Below are positions 29,682-38,208 of a DNA stretch of 42,751 nt, one piece after another; position 1 is the first letter of the stretch; the number at the start of each line of letters is the position of its first letter. The translations under genes were made by a program, and so were the position numbers. The DNA is from Gammaproteobacteria bacterium (GTDB lineage: Bacteria; Pseudomonadota; Gammaproteobacteria; Steroidobacterales; Steroidobacteraceae), in assembly GCA_016882265.1 (NCBI GenBank), contig VGVB01000022.1:1-42751 (forward strand), read 5' to 3'. The notes under the pieces were generated by a model, which was given only the letters and a program-made list of their open reading frames with translations, did no database searches and was not told where the DNA came from.

Positions 29682-30548
29682 TTAGCGGAGTGTCCGGTCG
29701 GTGAAGCGCGTACCCAATTGGAAAACGTCGCGCGAACATACGTCGCTGCAGCGGCCGCAGGCCGTGCAGGCGGCATCGAGGATCGTTGGTCGAACATCTT
29801 TGCCGGCTCCCGTCAGTACCGGCATCAGCACCTGCGGCTCCGGACAGACAGCCAGGCAGTCCCGACAGAAGTTGCACTGATCGCGCCGTGGCGCTCGGAA
29901 ACGCATCAGGGCCCGGGCACCGAGCAGCGCATAGAAGGCCCCGACCGGGCAGACGTGGCCGCACCAGCCGCGCGGGGCAACCAACAAGTCAAATGCGAAC
30001 ACCGCCGCCACGACCAGCCAGGCCATGCCAGCGCCGAAGATCACGGCGCGGTGCACCATCGATACGGGATTGATCGCCTCCCAGACGATCAACCCACTCA
30101 GCGTCGCGGCGACGAACGTCGCCACCAGCAGCCAGTAGCGGGTATGACGGGACAGGCTGGCACCACTGTGCCATCCGGCTCGCCGCCGTGCCCATGCCGC
30201 CAGATCCGTGACCAGGTTGACCGGGCAGACCCACGAGCAATACATGCGCCCGCCGACCAGGGCGTAAAACGCGGCGACAATCGCGGCACCGATCAGAGCC
30301 AGCGTCGCCGGCCGGTGGCCAGCCACTACCGACTGGGCCAGAACGTACGGATCGGTCAGCGGAAACGTATCCAGGACATAGCTGTGGGCCAGGTTGCCCT
30401 TGATCACCCAGATTCCGGCCAGCGGCCCGAGCAGGAACAGCACGAGAATGCCGATCTGGCACGTGCGCCGGGTGATCAGCCAGCGATGCGCACGCCACTG
30501 GCCCCTGGCACCGGCTGCCGTCGTCAGCGCGGATGTCATGCCGGTCAT
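29682..30548 (-). CDS. napH: Quinol dehydrogenase ferredoxin subunit NapH
   Basis: A membrane-bound iron-sulfur protein of 288 residues that, with NapG, oxidises quinol for Nap. Four main hydrophobic spans are seen (about 31-50, 80-98, 137-155, 165-190). The inner-face motifs C104-x3-CP (CSWVCP) and CGHVCP are present, as are two C-terminal 4Fe-4S clusters ([14 protein letters not shown] and [11 protein letters not shown]). ATG 30548 overlaps the napG stop as ATGA. Because no napC is encoded nearby, NapGH is probably the main quinol route here. Confidence 0.93.
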   Translation of the reverse strand: MTGMTSALTTAAGARGQWRAHRWLITRRTCQIGILVLFLLGPLAGIWVIKGNLAHSYVLDTFPLTDPYVLAQSVVAGHRPATLALIGAAIVAAFYALVGGRMYCSWVCPVNLVTDLAAWARRRAGWHSGASLSRHTRYWLLVATFVAATLSGLIVWEAINPVSMVHRAVIFGAGMAWLVVAAVFAFDLLVAPRGWCGHVCPVGAFYALLGARALMRFRAPRRDQCNFCRDCLAVCPEPQVLMPVLTGAGKDVRPTILDAACTACGRCSDVCSRDVFQLGTRFTDRTLR

Positions 30549-31282
30549 CCTGAGGGCCGCCCCGCAGCTGGCGCGACCAGGCGGGCACCCGCCTCGTCCT
30601 GTTCGCCGCCTCCGAATCGATAGTGAGGACCGGCGGCTCCCCGGGCCAGCGCCAGCGGCAGAACCTTGATCGCCGACTCGTCCAGTACGCAGCTCTGCTC
30701 GCACTTGCCGCAGCCGGTGCAGTGATCTGAGTACACGACCGGGATGAATCGCGTGTGCCGCCCGGTGCGCTGGTTATGCTGCTGCTCCAGTGTAATGGCC
30801 TGATCGACGGCCGGGCACACCCGGTAACAGACATCGCAGCGCAGGCCGAGGAAATTCAGACAGGACTCCTGGTCCACCAGCACCGCGAGACCCATGCGCG
30901 CGCTGCCGATGTCGGTGAGCGACCGGTCGAGCGCCCCGGTCGGACAGGCCCGCACGCAGGGAATGTCGTCACACATCTCGCACGGTACCCGGCGGGCGAC
31001 GAAGTAGGGCGTGCCGGTCGCAACATCCTCGCCCAGGCGGGCCAGATCCAGTGTGCCGTACGGACAGGCCCGCACGCACAGACCGCAGCGCACACAGGCG
31101 CCGAGGAAATCGGCCTCTGCGCCGGCCCCCGGCGGGCGCAGAGCCTGGGCGGGCAGTGCCGCCGACCGTCGGGCATAGACGCCGAGCCCCAGACAGAAGA
31201 GGCCTGCTGCCGTCGCCGCGCGCGTCGTTTCGGCCAGAAACCTGCGGCGTTGTCTGTCGTGACCGTGCGCGCCGTCAATCAT
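30545..31282 (-). CDS. napG: Ferredoxin-type quinol dehydrogenase subunit NapG
   Basis: A 245-residue periplasmic ferredoxin with four 4Fe-4S cluster motifs ([50 protein letters not shown]). The N-terminus [10 protein letters not shown] followed by a hydrophobic stretch is a twin-arginine signal, as expected for NapG. It partners NapH, with which its gene overlaps by 4 bp. The start at 31282 is 22 bp after the napA stop. Confidence 0.93.
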   Translation of the reverse strand: MIDGAHGHDRQRRRFLAETTRAATAAGLFCLGLGVYARRSAALPAQALRPPGAGAEADFLGACVRCGLCVRACPYGTLDLARLGEDVATGTPYFVARRVPCEMCDDIPCVRACPTGALDRSLTDIGSARMGLAVLVDQESCLNFLGLRCDVCYRVCPAVDQAITLEQQHNQRTGRHTRFIPVVYSDHCTGCGKCEQSCVLDESAIKVLPLALARGAAGPHYRFGGGEQDEAGARLVAPAAGRPSG

Positions 31283-31303
31283 GATCTGTGCACCCGTCGG
31301 GAG

Positions 31304-33841
31304 CTAGGCCTTGACCACCTTCACCGCGCACTTCTTGAAGTCGGTCTCCTTCGAGATCGGGCAAGTCGCGTCGAGAGTCAGGCGGTTGACCAGACGATGC
31401 TCGTCGAAGAACGGGATGAAGACCATGCCTTCCGGCATGCGGTTACGGCCGCGTGTCTCGACCCGCAATTGCACTTCTCCGCGCCGGGAGATCACCTTGA
31501 CCGCATCACCGCGCTTCAGGCCGCGCTTCTCCGCGTCGCGCGCATTCATGAACACCTGCGCATCCGGGACAGCCCGGTACAGCTCCGGCACGCGGCGCGT
31601 CATCGTGCCGGTGTGCCAGTGCTCGAGCACTCGGCCGGTCGACAGCCACAGATCGTACTCGCCGTCCGGCGATTCGGCCGGCGGCTGATACGGCAACGCG
31701 AAGATATTGGCCTTGCCATCCGGCTGGCCGTAGAACTTCACCTGCTCGCCGGCCTGCACGTAAGGATCGTAACCCTCACGGTAACGCCACAGCGTTTCCT
31801 TGCCGTCGATCACCGGCCAGCGCAGACCGTGTACCCGGTGATAGTGATCGAACTCGCCAAGGTCCTTGGCCTTGCCAAGACCGAACTTGCGATACTCCTC
31901 AAACAGGCCTTTCTGCACGTAATAGCCGAAGTATTCGGATTCATCGTTACGGTAGCCCGGAATGGCAAAGCCGTTGACCCGCGTCGCCTCTTCTCTCGGG
32001 AACCGGTCGATCTCACCATTGGCGAACAGCACTTCGTACAGCGTCTTGCCGCGGTACTCGGGCTTCTTCGCAATCAGCTCCTCCGGCCATACGTCCTCAA
32101 CCTTGAAGCGCTTGGCGAACTCCAGGTACTGCCACAGGTCGCTGCGCGCCTCGCCTGGCGCCCGCACCTGCTGGCGCCAGAACTGCCCGCGTCGCTCGGC
32201 ATTGCCGTAGGCACCCTCCTTCTCGACCCACATCGCGGACGGCAGGATCAGGTCGGCGGCGAGCGCCGTGACGGTCGGATAGGCGTCGGACACCACGATG
32301 AAGTTCTCGGGGTTGCGGAAACCCGGGTAGATTTCGCCGTTGACGTTCGGACCGGCCTGCATGTTGTTGGTAGTCGTCGTCCAGTAGAAGTTCAACTTGC
32401 CGTCCTTGAGCATCCGGCTCTGGGCCACGGCGTGGAATCCCGGCTTGTCGGCAATCGTTCCGGCCGGCAGCTTCCACGCCGCTTCGACGACTTCCCGGTG
32501 TTTGGGGTTGGCGACCACCATGTCGGCCGGGAGGCGGTGCGCGAAGGTACCGACCTCGCGCGCCGTGCCGCAGGCCGAGGGTTGGCCGGTCAGCGAGAAG
32601 GGGCCGTTACCGGGTTCGGAAATCTTGCCAACCAGCAGGTGCGCGTTATAGATCATGTTGTTGACCCAGGTGCCGCGCGTATGCTGGTTGAACCCCATCG
32701 TCCAGTACGAGGTCACCCTGGTCTGCGGATCCGCATAGATCCTGGCCAGCTCCTCAAGCACTTCCCGGGATACGCCGGTCAGTTCCGCGACGTAGTCGGC
32801 CGTGTACGTGGCGACGAATGCCTTGAATTCATCGAAAGTGATTGGTCTGGCCGCACCTGGATCGCCTTTCGGCTTACCGTCGGCGCCCGGGTAGCCGTTG
32901 TTGCCGGCGGCCTGCTCCAGCGGGTGGGCCGGGCGCAGCCCGTAGCCGATGTCGGTCACACCCGCCTTGAAGTTGACGTGTTTGCTGACGAACTCCTCGT
33001 TGACCTTGTTGTTGCTGATGATGTAGTTGGCGATGTAGTTGAGGATGGCGAGATCCGTATGGGGCTTGAAGGTGATATCGAGGTCGGCGAGCTCGCTGGA
33101 CCGGTGCCCGAACGTGCTCAGTACCACGATCCTGACGTGCTTCGCGGTAAGCCGCCGGTCGACGACCCGCGACCAGATGATCGGGTGCATTTCGGCCATG
33201 TTCGAACCCCACAGCACGAAAGCGTCGGCATGGTCGGCGTCCTCGTAGCAGCCCATCGGTTCGTCCGCGCCGAACGTGCGCATGAAGCCGGCGACCGCCG
33301 ACGCCATGCAGTGGCGGGCATTGGGGTCCACGTTGTTGGAGCGGAACCCGGCCTTGAAGAGCTTGTTGGCCGCGTAACCTTCCCAGATCGTCCATTGACC
33401 CGAACCGAACATGCCGACCGACGTCGGACCCTTGGCCTTGAGTGCGGCCTTGCACTTCTCTTCCATGATGTCGAAGGCCTGGGTCCAGCTGACCGGCGCG
33501 AACTCACCGTTCTTGTCGAACTTGCCATCCTTCATGCGCAGCAGCGGCTGGGTCAGGCGATCCTTGCCATACTGGATCTTGGACAGGAAATATCCTTTGA
33601 TGCAGTTCAGTCCGCGGTTGACCGGTGCGTCCAGATCACCCTGCGTGGCCACGACCCGACCGTCCCTGACACCGACCAGTACACCGCAACCGGTGCCGCA
33701 GAATCGGCACACGCTCTTGTCCCAGCGGATGCCGTCATCCGGCGGCGCTGCCAGCACATCGGTGTGGAATTGCACACCCACAGCGGCGGCCGCTGCAGCC
33801 GCGGCCTTGGCTTTGAGCACATCACGTCTGGATACGGTCAT
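31304..33841 (-). CDS. napA: Periplasmic nitrate reductase catalytic subunit NapA
   Basis: A molybdopterin enzyme that reduces nitrate to nitrite in the periplasm. The 845 residues begin with the Tat signal [10 protein letters not shown] plus an Ala-rich stretch. The 4Fe-4S cysteines are C45, C48, C52 and C80. The molybdenum ligand is C178 in [24 protein letters not shown] and the C-terminal [18 protein letters not shown] molybdopterin-binding segment are intact. ATG 33841 was chosen because GGAGG lies 8-12 bases upstream and its ATG overlaps the napD stop as ATGA. An alternative start 15 bp upstream lacks such a site. GC is lower here (62 % in a sampled line) than in neighbouring housekeeping genes. 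Confidence 0.97.
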   Translation of the reverse strand: MTVSRRDVLKAKAAAAAAAAVGVQFHTDVLAAPPDDGIRWDKSVCRFCGTGCGVLVGVRDGRVVATQGDLDAPVNRGLNCIKGYFLSKIQYGKDRLTQPLLRMKDGKFDKNGEFAPVSWTQAFDIMEEKCKAALKAKGPTSVGMFGSGQWTIWEGYAANKLFKAGFRSNNVDPNARHCMASAVAGFMRTFGADEPMGCYEDADHADAFVLWGSNMAEMHPIIWSRVVDRRLTAKHVRIVVLSTFGHRSSELADLDITFKPHTDLAILNYIANYIISNNKVNEEFVSKHVNFKAGVTDIGYGLRPAHPLEQAAGNNGYPGADGKPKGDPGAARPITFDEFKAFVATYTADYVAELTGVSREVLEELARIYADPQTRVTSYWTMGFNQHTRGTWVNNMIYNAHLLVGKISEPGNGPFSLTGQPSACGTAREVGTFAHRLPADMVVANPKHREVVEAAWKLPAGTIADKPGFHAVAQSRMLKDGKLNFYWTTTTNNMQAGPNVNGEIYPGFRNPENFIVVSDAYPTVTALAADLILPSAMWVEKEGAYGNAERRGQFWRQQVRAPGEARSDLWQYLEFAKRFKVEDVWPEELIAKKPEYRGKTLYEVLFANGEIDRFPREEATRVNGFAIPGYRNDESEYFGYYVQKGLFEEYRKFGLGKAKDLGEFDHYHRVHGLRWPVIDGKETLWRYREGYDPYVQAGEQVKFYGQPDGKANIFALPYQPPAESPDGEYDLWLSTGRVLEHWHTGTMTRRVPELYRAVPDAQVFMNARDAEKRGLKRGDAVKVISRRGEVQLRVETRGRNRMPEGMVFIPFFDEHRLVNRLTLDATCPISKETDFKKCAVKVVKA

Positions 33842-34095
33842 GGTTCTTCCCTCCATCTCCCGGGATCAGTTTCCGAATGTTCATACACGAGCGCCGCAGA
33901 CAGGACGAACGGCAGTAGCTGGAGATCCGCGAACCTGGCTGCCGCGTGCCCGGATTCGGTGGCCTCGACCGTCACAATGAACCGTCCGTCAGGCGTAGCG
34001 GCATGCACTTCGACGCCCTCCAGCCGCCTCAACGCACTGCTGACGGCGTCGATGTCTTCCGGTCGCGTGCGCACGAGGACTCCGGCTACGTGCAT
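33838..34095 (-). CDS. napD: Nap assembly chaperone NapD
   Basis: An 85-residue cytoplasmic chaperone that binds the Tat signal of NapA and guards it until the cofactor is inserted. The family start ([20 protein letters not shown]) and the ferredoxin-like fold pattern [17 protein letters not shown] are seen. It overlaps napF by 10 bp upstream and napA by 4 bp downstream, so translation is coupled through all three genes. Confidence 0.92.
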   Translation of the reverse strand: MHVAGVLVRTRPEDIDAVSSALRRLEGVEVHAATPDGRFIVTVEATESGHAAARFADLQLLPFVLSAALVYEHSETDPGRWREEP

Positions 34096-34616
34096 AGAGC
34101 CTCCCGTGGCGCCTGCGCGTCGTCAGTGGCCACAACCTGGACGCTGCCGACCGGACACAGCGCCACGCATGCGCCGCAGCCGTTGCAGAACACGGTCTCA
34201 ACCTGCGGCAGCGGCACACCGCCGACCACACGACGCAGGCTGATCGCCGCCGCCGGACATTGCTCCCGGCAGACCGTGCACATCACTCCCCGGCGCGTGA
34301 GGCAGCTGTCGCTGATACTGGCCCTGGCGGTCCAGGGAGCCTCATCGGCAGCACTCGGCCGCAGCGCGCCGGCAGTGCAAGCGACCGCGCACCGGCCGCA
34401 GAACGTGCACGGCCCGTCGGAAAAATCGACCACAGGCAGACCGCTGTCGTCTGTTTTCAGTACGCCCGGCGTGCAGGCCCGCAGACATTCGTAACAGCGT
34501 GTGCACTGCCGGGCGAAGCGCGCCTCGGCGGCGGCCCACGGCGGACGCAGCGGCACGCGGCGGGCGCGGAATCCGGCCCCGAGGAATCCCCGTCGGCTGA
34601 TTGTGGAAGCGGCCAC
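34086..34616 (-). CDS. napF: Ferredoxin-type protein NapF
   Basis: A 176-residue iron-sulfur protein with four cluster motifs (CTRCYECLRAC, CTFCGRCAVAC, CTVCREQC, CNGCGACVALC). In other bacteria NapF is a cytoplasmic helper in NapA maturation. The N-terminus reads SRRGFLGAGF, a Tat-like motif, but no clear hydrophobic stretch follows. The frame starts at GTG 34616; no ATG exists upstream in frame before the likely promoter. First gene of the operon. Confidence 0.9.
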   Translation of the reverse strand: MAASTISRRGFLGAGFRARRVPLRPPWAAAEARFARQCTRCYECLRACTPGVLKTDDSGLPVVDFSDGPCTFCGRCAVACTAGALRPSAADEAPWTARASISDSCLTRRGVMCTVCREQCPAAAISLRRVVGGVPLPQVETVFCNGCGACVALCPVGSVQVVATDDAQAPREALCT

Positions 34617-34659
34617 CGGTTTCTGCGCCTCAGAGTGCTGCTGATCCTCTCAAGAGCAC

Positions 34660-34695
34660 ACCAATTGGTATAAACGTAGCGTGGCCCAGCCACAA
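34660..34695 (-). promoter_or_regulatory. Candidate nap promoter with NarL/NarP-like half-site
   Basis: On the minus strand TTGTGG (34695-34690) and TATACC (34672-34667) are 17 bp apart and could be -35 and -10. TACCAAT (34670-34664), which fits the NarL/NarP heptamer TACYnMT, overlaps the -10 and is part of the palindrome ACCAATTGGT (34660-34669). No good FNR site is visible. The rest of 34617-34762 holds nothing else I recognise. Confidence 0.35.
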
Positions 34696-34762
34696 CCGAA
34701 AATACGGACATTCCCAAGCGCAAATGCTGAACCCGAAACAGCGGTGTCACGCGCGTGGCTCG

Positions 34763-35215
34763 TCACTGCGGTGCCGGTGTTACGGTTTCGGTTGTAGCCG
34801 GCGTTCCGGCCTCGATCGGCCGGCCCTGCGCCTGCCAGGCGAGGAAGTCGCCGTCGAGCTGCCACAGCCGCGTGAAACCGTGGGCCCGCAGCACGCCGAG
34901 CGCGAGCTGCGACCGCCGGCCACTGCGGCAGTACACGACGACGTCGCGATCCCGCAGCGCCTCGAGCTCGCCAATGCGCTGCGCGATCTGGTCATGCGGC
35001 AGGTGGCGCGCGCCGGGCACGTGCCCGGCGACGAACTCCTCCGCCGTACGTACATCGAGCACGACGACCGGCTCCGTTGCCGAGCCCGCGCGCGCGAGCA
35101 GCTCGGTCTGCGACATCCGCCGCTCGACCGGGGCCGCGGCCTCCTGTGCGGCCGCGGCCAGAGCGACGCTGATCCAGAGCAGCGCAACGGCACCGGTTGC
35201 TCGAAGGTTGTCCAT
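34763..35215 (-). CDS. Exported rhodanese-like sulfurtransferase
   Basis: A single-domain rhodanese of 150 residues with an N-terminal signal peptide (about 1-23) and active-site C96 in VVYCRSGRRS. The family hallmarks LDVRTAEEFVAGHVPGARHLP precede it. It should act in the periplasm, moving sulfane sulfur or acting as a redox thiol. I chose ATG 35215 because GGGAG lies 8 bases upstream; a GTG at 35224 overlaps the preceding stop as GTGA. It is last of a three-gene minus-strand set after the MBL hydrolase and thioesterase; an MBL hydrolase with a rhodanese can suggest persulfide metabolism, but the fit is loose. Confidence 0.85.
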   Translation of the reverse strand: MDNLRATGAVALLWISVALAAAAQEAAAPVERRMSQTELLARAGSATEPVVVLDVRTAEEFVAGHVPGARHLPHDQIAQRIGELEALRDRDVVVYCRSGRRSQLALGVLRAHGFTRLWQLDGDFLAWQAQGRPIEAGTPATTETVTPAPQ

Positions 35216-35220
35216 AGCGG

Positions 35221-35670
35221 TCACTCCCTGCTGTCGCGCCGGCCACCCAGTCTGGCGACGATCTCCTCGGGTGCGGCGATTGCGCGCACGCCGGCCGGCC
35301 GCGCATCATCCGCGATGACGAAGATCCGTTTCTCCCAGCCCTGCAGCGCCGGCCGGCCATCGGCATGGGTCACGCGGTGCACGACCGTAAAGGTCTTGCC
35401 GGACCAGTCGGCGACCCGCGATTGCAGCCGCAGTTCGGCGCCGTGCAGGCAGGCATTCTGGTATTCGGCCCGGCTCTCCAGCAGCGGCATGCCGACGATC
35501 CCGAACCGCCGGCGCAGCTCCGCGAGCGACCACTGCGCGGCGCCAAAGAGCCGCTCGGTCGCGCGGTCGAACCAGACGTAGAAGTTCGGATAGAACACCT
35601 TGCCGGCCGCGTCGCATTCGGACCAGGCCACGACGATCGTTTCGGCGTGGACCGGCCCGTCCGCGCGCAT
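35221..35670 (-). CDS. Hotdog-fold acyl-CoA thioesterase (4HBT family)
   Basis: A 149-residue thioesterase with the 4-hydroxybenzoyl-CoA thioesterase pattern: D20 in WSECDAAGKVFYPNFYVWFD at residues 16-35, then the WSLAELRRRFGI helix. It hydrolyses an acyl- or aroyl-CoA; the substrate cannot be read from the sequence. Start 35670 lies 4 bp after the MBL stop; an in-frame extension to 35751 would overlap the MBL gene. Short gaps on both sides suggest an operon. Confidence 0.85.
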   Translation of the reverse strand: MRADGPVHAETIVVAWSECDAAGKVFYPNFYVWFDRATERLFGAAQWSLAELRRRFGIVGMPLLESRAEYQNACLHGAELRLQSRVADWSGKTFTVVHRVTHADGRPALQGWEKRIFVIADDARPAGVRAIAAPEEIVARLGGRRDSRE

Positions 35671-35674
35671 CGGC

Positions 35675-36325
35675 TTACGGTCGGGCAACGGCGAGGTCGC
35701 CGACGAACGGGTTGGCGCGCCGTTCCGCGCCGAACGACGAGATCGGCCCATGCCCCGGCAGAAAACGCACGTCGTCGCCGAGCGGGAACAGCTTCTCGCG
35801 GATCGAGTGGATCAGCGTGTCGAAATCGCCGCCGGGCAGATCGGTACGGCCGATCGAGCCCTGGAACAGCACATCGCCGACGATCGCGAACCGTCCCGCC
35901 TCGTGGAAGAAGGCAATATGCCCCGGCGTATGACCCGGACAATGGAGGACGGCCAGCTCGACGTCGCCGAAGCGGACGCGGTCGCCCTCCCGCAACCAGC
36001 GGGTGGGCTCGAACACCTCGGGCCGCGCGAGGCCGAACATCGCCGCATGCTGCGGCATCTGCTGGATCAGGTAACGGTCGCCGGCGTGTGGCCCTTCGAC
36101 CGGCACCCCGCAGCGGCGCGCGAGTTCGGCGGTACCGCCGGCATGGTCGATATGCCCGTGGGTCAGCAGAATCCGCACCGGCGTCACGGCTTCCTCAGCG
36201 ATCACGCCGAGTACGTCGTCGAGGTCACCGCCCGGGTCCACGATCGCAGCCTCGCGCGTGCGCTCGCACCACAGGATCGAACAGTTCTGCTGAAATGCCG
36301 TGACGGGGACGACGCGGATGCGCAT
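35675..36325 (-). CDS. Metallo-beta-lactamase-fold hydrolase, YcbL/glyoxalase II-like
   Basis: A 216-residue MBL protein with THGHIDHAGG at 55-64 (two-metal site), CPGHTPGH, the bridging Asp in VGDVLFQGSIGRTDLPGGD, and LPGHGP. The Gly-Arg-Thr-Asp-Leu segment is typical of YcbL-type type II glyoxalases, which hydrolyse S-lactoylglutathione or related thioesters. The start at 36325 gives MRIRVVPVTAFQQNC, the usual N-terminus. First gene of a set with a thioesterase and rhodanese; divergent from the sigma factor gene. Confidence 0.88.
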   Translation of the reverse strand: MRIRVVPVTAFQQNCSILWCERTREAAIVDPGGDLDDVLGVIAEEAVTPVRILLTHGHIDHAGGTAELARRCGVPVEGPHAGDRYLIQQMPQHAAMFGLARPEVFEPTRWLREGDRVRFGDVELAVLHCPGHTPGHIAFFHEAGRFAIVGDVLFQGSIGRTDLPGGDFDTLIHSIREKLFPLGDDVRFLPGHGPISSFGAERRANPFVGDLAVARP

Positions 36326-36327
36326 GC

Positions 36328-36354
36328 TGTACCGGACCAGCCGGGAACCCGGTC
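36328..36354 (+). promoter_or_regulatory. Candidate ECF-type promoter upstream of the sigma factor gene
   Basis: TGTACCG (36328-36334) is followed by 15 bp and CGGTC (36350-36354). A similar pair, TGTAAGG and CGTC, precedes bufA, suggesting autoregulation plus control of the bufferin operon by the neighbouring sigma factor. An overlapping GGAACC (36344-36349) is an alternative -35. Visual prediction from two sites only. Confidence 0.3.
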
Positions 36355-36414
36355 GCATTATATCGTTGCGTTTGTGGCCGCGCTTTCCCTGCTAGACTGA
36401 CCGCGAGGGCCATC

Positions 36415-36990
36415 GTGGCAAGCGGCGCTATTACGGAGCAGGAACTGGCGGACTGCAGGCCCGCATTGCTGCGTTACGCTCGGCTGCACCTGCGCGATGC
36501 CGCCGCGGCCGAAGATGCGGTGCAGGACACGCTGGTCGCCGCGCTGCAGGCAGCCACAACGTTCCGCGGCGAGTCCGCGCTGCAGACCTGGTTGATCGGC
36601 ATCCTGCGCCGCAAGCTGATCGACCAGTTGCGCCGGCGGAGCGCCACGGTCAGCGCAACCGAGTTCGACAGCGGCGATGATCCCGGACTGCTCGAGCGCC
36701 TGTTCGCTCGCGATGGTCACTGGGCAGCGCCGCCACAGGCCTGGCAGCAACCAGACACGGCATTCGAACAGGCGGATTTCTACGCCGCTTTCGCCGCCTG
36801 CGTGCAGAGCCTGCCCGAACGGACGGCGCGAACCTTCGTGCTGCGCGAGGTCGATGGACTGGAGGCCGCGGAGATCTGCAAGGAACTGGGCTTGTCCGCG
36901 TCCAACTACTGGATCCTGATGCATCGCGCGCGGCTGCGCCTGCGCGAGTGCCTGGAAAAGCGCTGGTTCGGCGGCACTCGGGGACGTTGA
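36415..36990 (+). CDS. ECF-family RNA polymerase sigma factor
   Basis: A 191-residue sigma factor with region 2 (LLRYARLHLRDAAAAEDAVQDTL, then FRGESALQTWLIGILRRKLID) and region 4 (AACVQSLPERTARTFVLREVDGLEAAEICKELGLSASNYWILMHRARLRLRECL). The linker between them (about 80-120) is longer than usual. It starts at GTG 36415 behind GCGAGGG. The next gene, 1 bp after the stop, is a small zinc-finger anti-sigma, and the bufferin operon converges on it, so copper or oxidative stress control of buf genes is the likely role (inference). Confidence 0.9.
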   Translation: MASGAITEQELADCRPALLRYARLHLRDAAAAEDAVQDTLVAALQAATTFRGESALQTWLIGILRRKLIDQLRRRSATVSATEFDSGDDPGLLERLFARDGHWAAPPQAWQQPDTAFEQADFYAAFAACVQSLPERTARTFVLREVDGLEAAEICKELGLSASNYWILMHRARLRLRECLEKRWFGGTRGR

Positions 36991-36991
36991 A

Positions 36992-37165
36992 ATGCTCACC
37001 TGCCAGGAAGCCTCGTTGCTCGTTTCACGTGGTCTCGACGAGTCGCTGCCGTGGTCACGGCGGCTGGCGCTGCACATGCATCTCGTGCTGTGCGATGCCT
37101 GCCGGCGCTACGCCGGCCAGTTGCGCTGGATCCGCGCGGCGGCCCGCCGCTTTCCCGGCCCCTGA
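36992..37165 (+). CDS. Short zinc-finger (zf-HC2/ZAS) anti-sigma factor
   Basis: A 57-residue gene from ATG 36992 to TGA 37163-37165, one base after the sigma factor stop. It carries H-x3-C-x2-C (HLVLCDAC), the zinc-binding anti-sigma signature, after an N-terminal MLTCQEASLLVSRGLDE stretch that is typical of zf-HC2 proteins. There is no membrane segment, so it is a soluble cytoplasmic regulator, likely holding the adjacent sigma factor until a metal or redox signal releases it. The stop of the convergent doxX gene lies 7 bp further on. Confidence 0.85.
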   Translation: MLTCQEASLLVSRGLDESLPWSRRLALHMHLVLCDACRRYAGQLRWIRAAARRFPGP

Positions 37166-37171
37166 CTTCCG

Positions 37172-37633
37172 TCAGTAACGCCGGCCGGCCCCGGCCGGCC
37201 ACCAGCCGTCGATGGACCACCGGCCCGGACCAAACACGGCCACGACCAGCAGCATCAGTCCCCACAGGCAGTGCTGACCCAGCGCGGCTTCGAAGCCATC
37301 CTGCAGCAGCACGTGCGCGTAGGCGAACACGGCGAGCGCATTGACCGCCGACAAGCCGATGGCTGCGAGACGGCCCCACAATCCGAGCGTGAGCAGCACC
37401 GGGAACAGCAGTTCTCCGGCAGTTCCGGCCACAGCCGCAGCCGCGGGCGACAGCAGCGGTACGCGGTATTCCTGCTGGAACAGCAACAGCGTCGTATCCC
37501 AGTCGGCGAGCTTCAGCCAGCCCGACTTCAGAAACTGCCAGCCGACCCACAGCCGCAGGCCGAGCAGCAACAGCGGCTGCAACGGGTCGAGCAGACGGGC
37601 CGCAACGGCCGCGGGCGCCAGCCACGGATTCAT
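37172..37633 (-). CDS. DoxX-family membrane protein of the bufferin operon
   Basis: A 153-residue integral membrane protein with four hydrophobic spans (about 18-35, 60-80, 84-103, 118-136) and the DoxX start LGLRLWVGWQFLKSGWLKL. DoxX proteins are common last members of DUF692/DUF2063 clusters. Their job there is not settled; respiratory-chain or thiol redox links have been suggested. ATG 37633 overlaps the bufC stop as ATGA. Confidence 0.87.
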   Translation of the reverse strand: MNPWLAPAAVAARLLDPLQPLLLLGLRLWVGWQFLKSGWLKLADWDTTLLLFQQEYRVPLLSPAAAAVAGTAGELLFPVLLTLGLWGRLAAIGLSAVNALAVFAYAHVLLQDGFEAALGQHCLWGLMLLVVAVFGPGRWSIDGWWPAGAGRRY

Positions 37634-38208
37634 CCGCGCCCTCCGTCGATCATCGACAGCAGCGACTGGAAATCGCGCTCGGACAGGCGCCGCATTTCGA
37701 CCCCGCCACCCGTGCGGCGGATCAGCAGCGACTCCACGGCACCGCCCGCTGCGGCCTCGAGGCGCCCCACCTGACCGGTGCGCTGGAACTCGTCCCACAG
37801 CGCGAACAGCGAGAGCGACGACTGCCACAGCCGGGCGGCCGAGTCATCCGCTGCGACCAGCACCTGCTGGATCAGCCATTCGAAGGCCGCGACGGCCGCG
37901 AGCGCTTTTTCCGCCGTACCGGCCAGCTTCTGCGCCAGGAATTCCGGCAGCTCCGCACCACAGTGAAACAGGTTGCCGGACCGTGACGGACAGGCGCGCT
38001 GGTACGCCCAGGCCAGCGCGCGGAACTCGGCGTCGCCCATCAGGCCGTGCAGCAGCGGAAACGCCGCGGCGAGCGCTCCGGCGAAGTTCTCGCGCGCATT
38101 CACCCGATACACGGCCAGCCGCCGCCGCGGCCACGGCGCGGCGGCGTGCGCCTCGCGCCCGAGCACCGCGGCCAGGAACTGCCGTTGCGTCTCACGCAGC
38201 GCGGACAC
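37630..38208 (-). CDS. bufC: DUF2063 partner protein BufC
   Basis: A 192-residue DUF2063 protein, the partner that recruits the precursor peptide to the DUF692 enzyme in bufferin and related RiPP systems. The N-terminal domain reads LRETQRQFLAAVLG and YRVNARENFAGALAAAFPLLHGLMGDAEF, a standard DUF2063 start. I chose GTG 38208 because CGGAGG sits 6 bases upstream; an ATG at 38238 is also in frame but lacks a ribosome site. The gene overlaps bufB by 17 bp and doxX by 4 bp. Confidence 0.85.
   Translation of the reverse strand: MSALRETQRQFLAAVLGREAHAAAPWPRRRLAVYRVNARENFAGALAAAFPLLHGLMGDAEFRALAWAYQRACPSRSGNLFHCGAELPEFLAQKLAGTAEKALAAVAAFEWLIQQVLVAADDSAARLWQSSLSLFALWDEFQRTGQVGRLEAAAGGAVESLLIRRTGGGVEMRRLSERDFQSLLSMIDGGRG

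Noticed and set aside
30755..34243. Open frame of about 1160 codons antisense to napG-napA-napD-napF
   Set aside because: The nap genes on the other strand have full motifs; this frame shows no recognisable fold and has no ribosome site.
34642..34655. Possible FNR site upstream of napF (TTGAGAGGATCAG on the minus strand)
   Set aside because: The two half-sites are one base too close and the second is TCAG, not TCAA.
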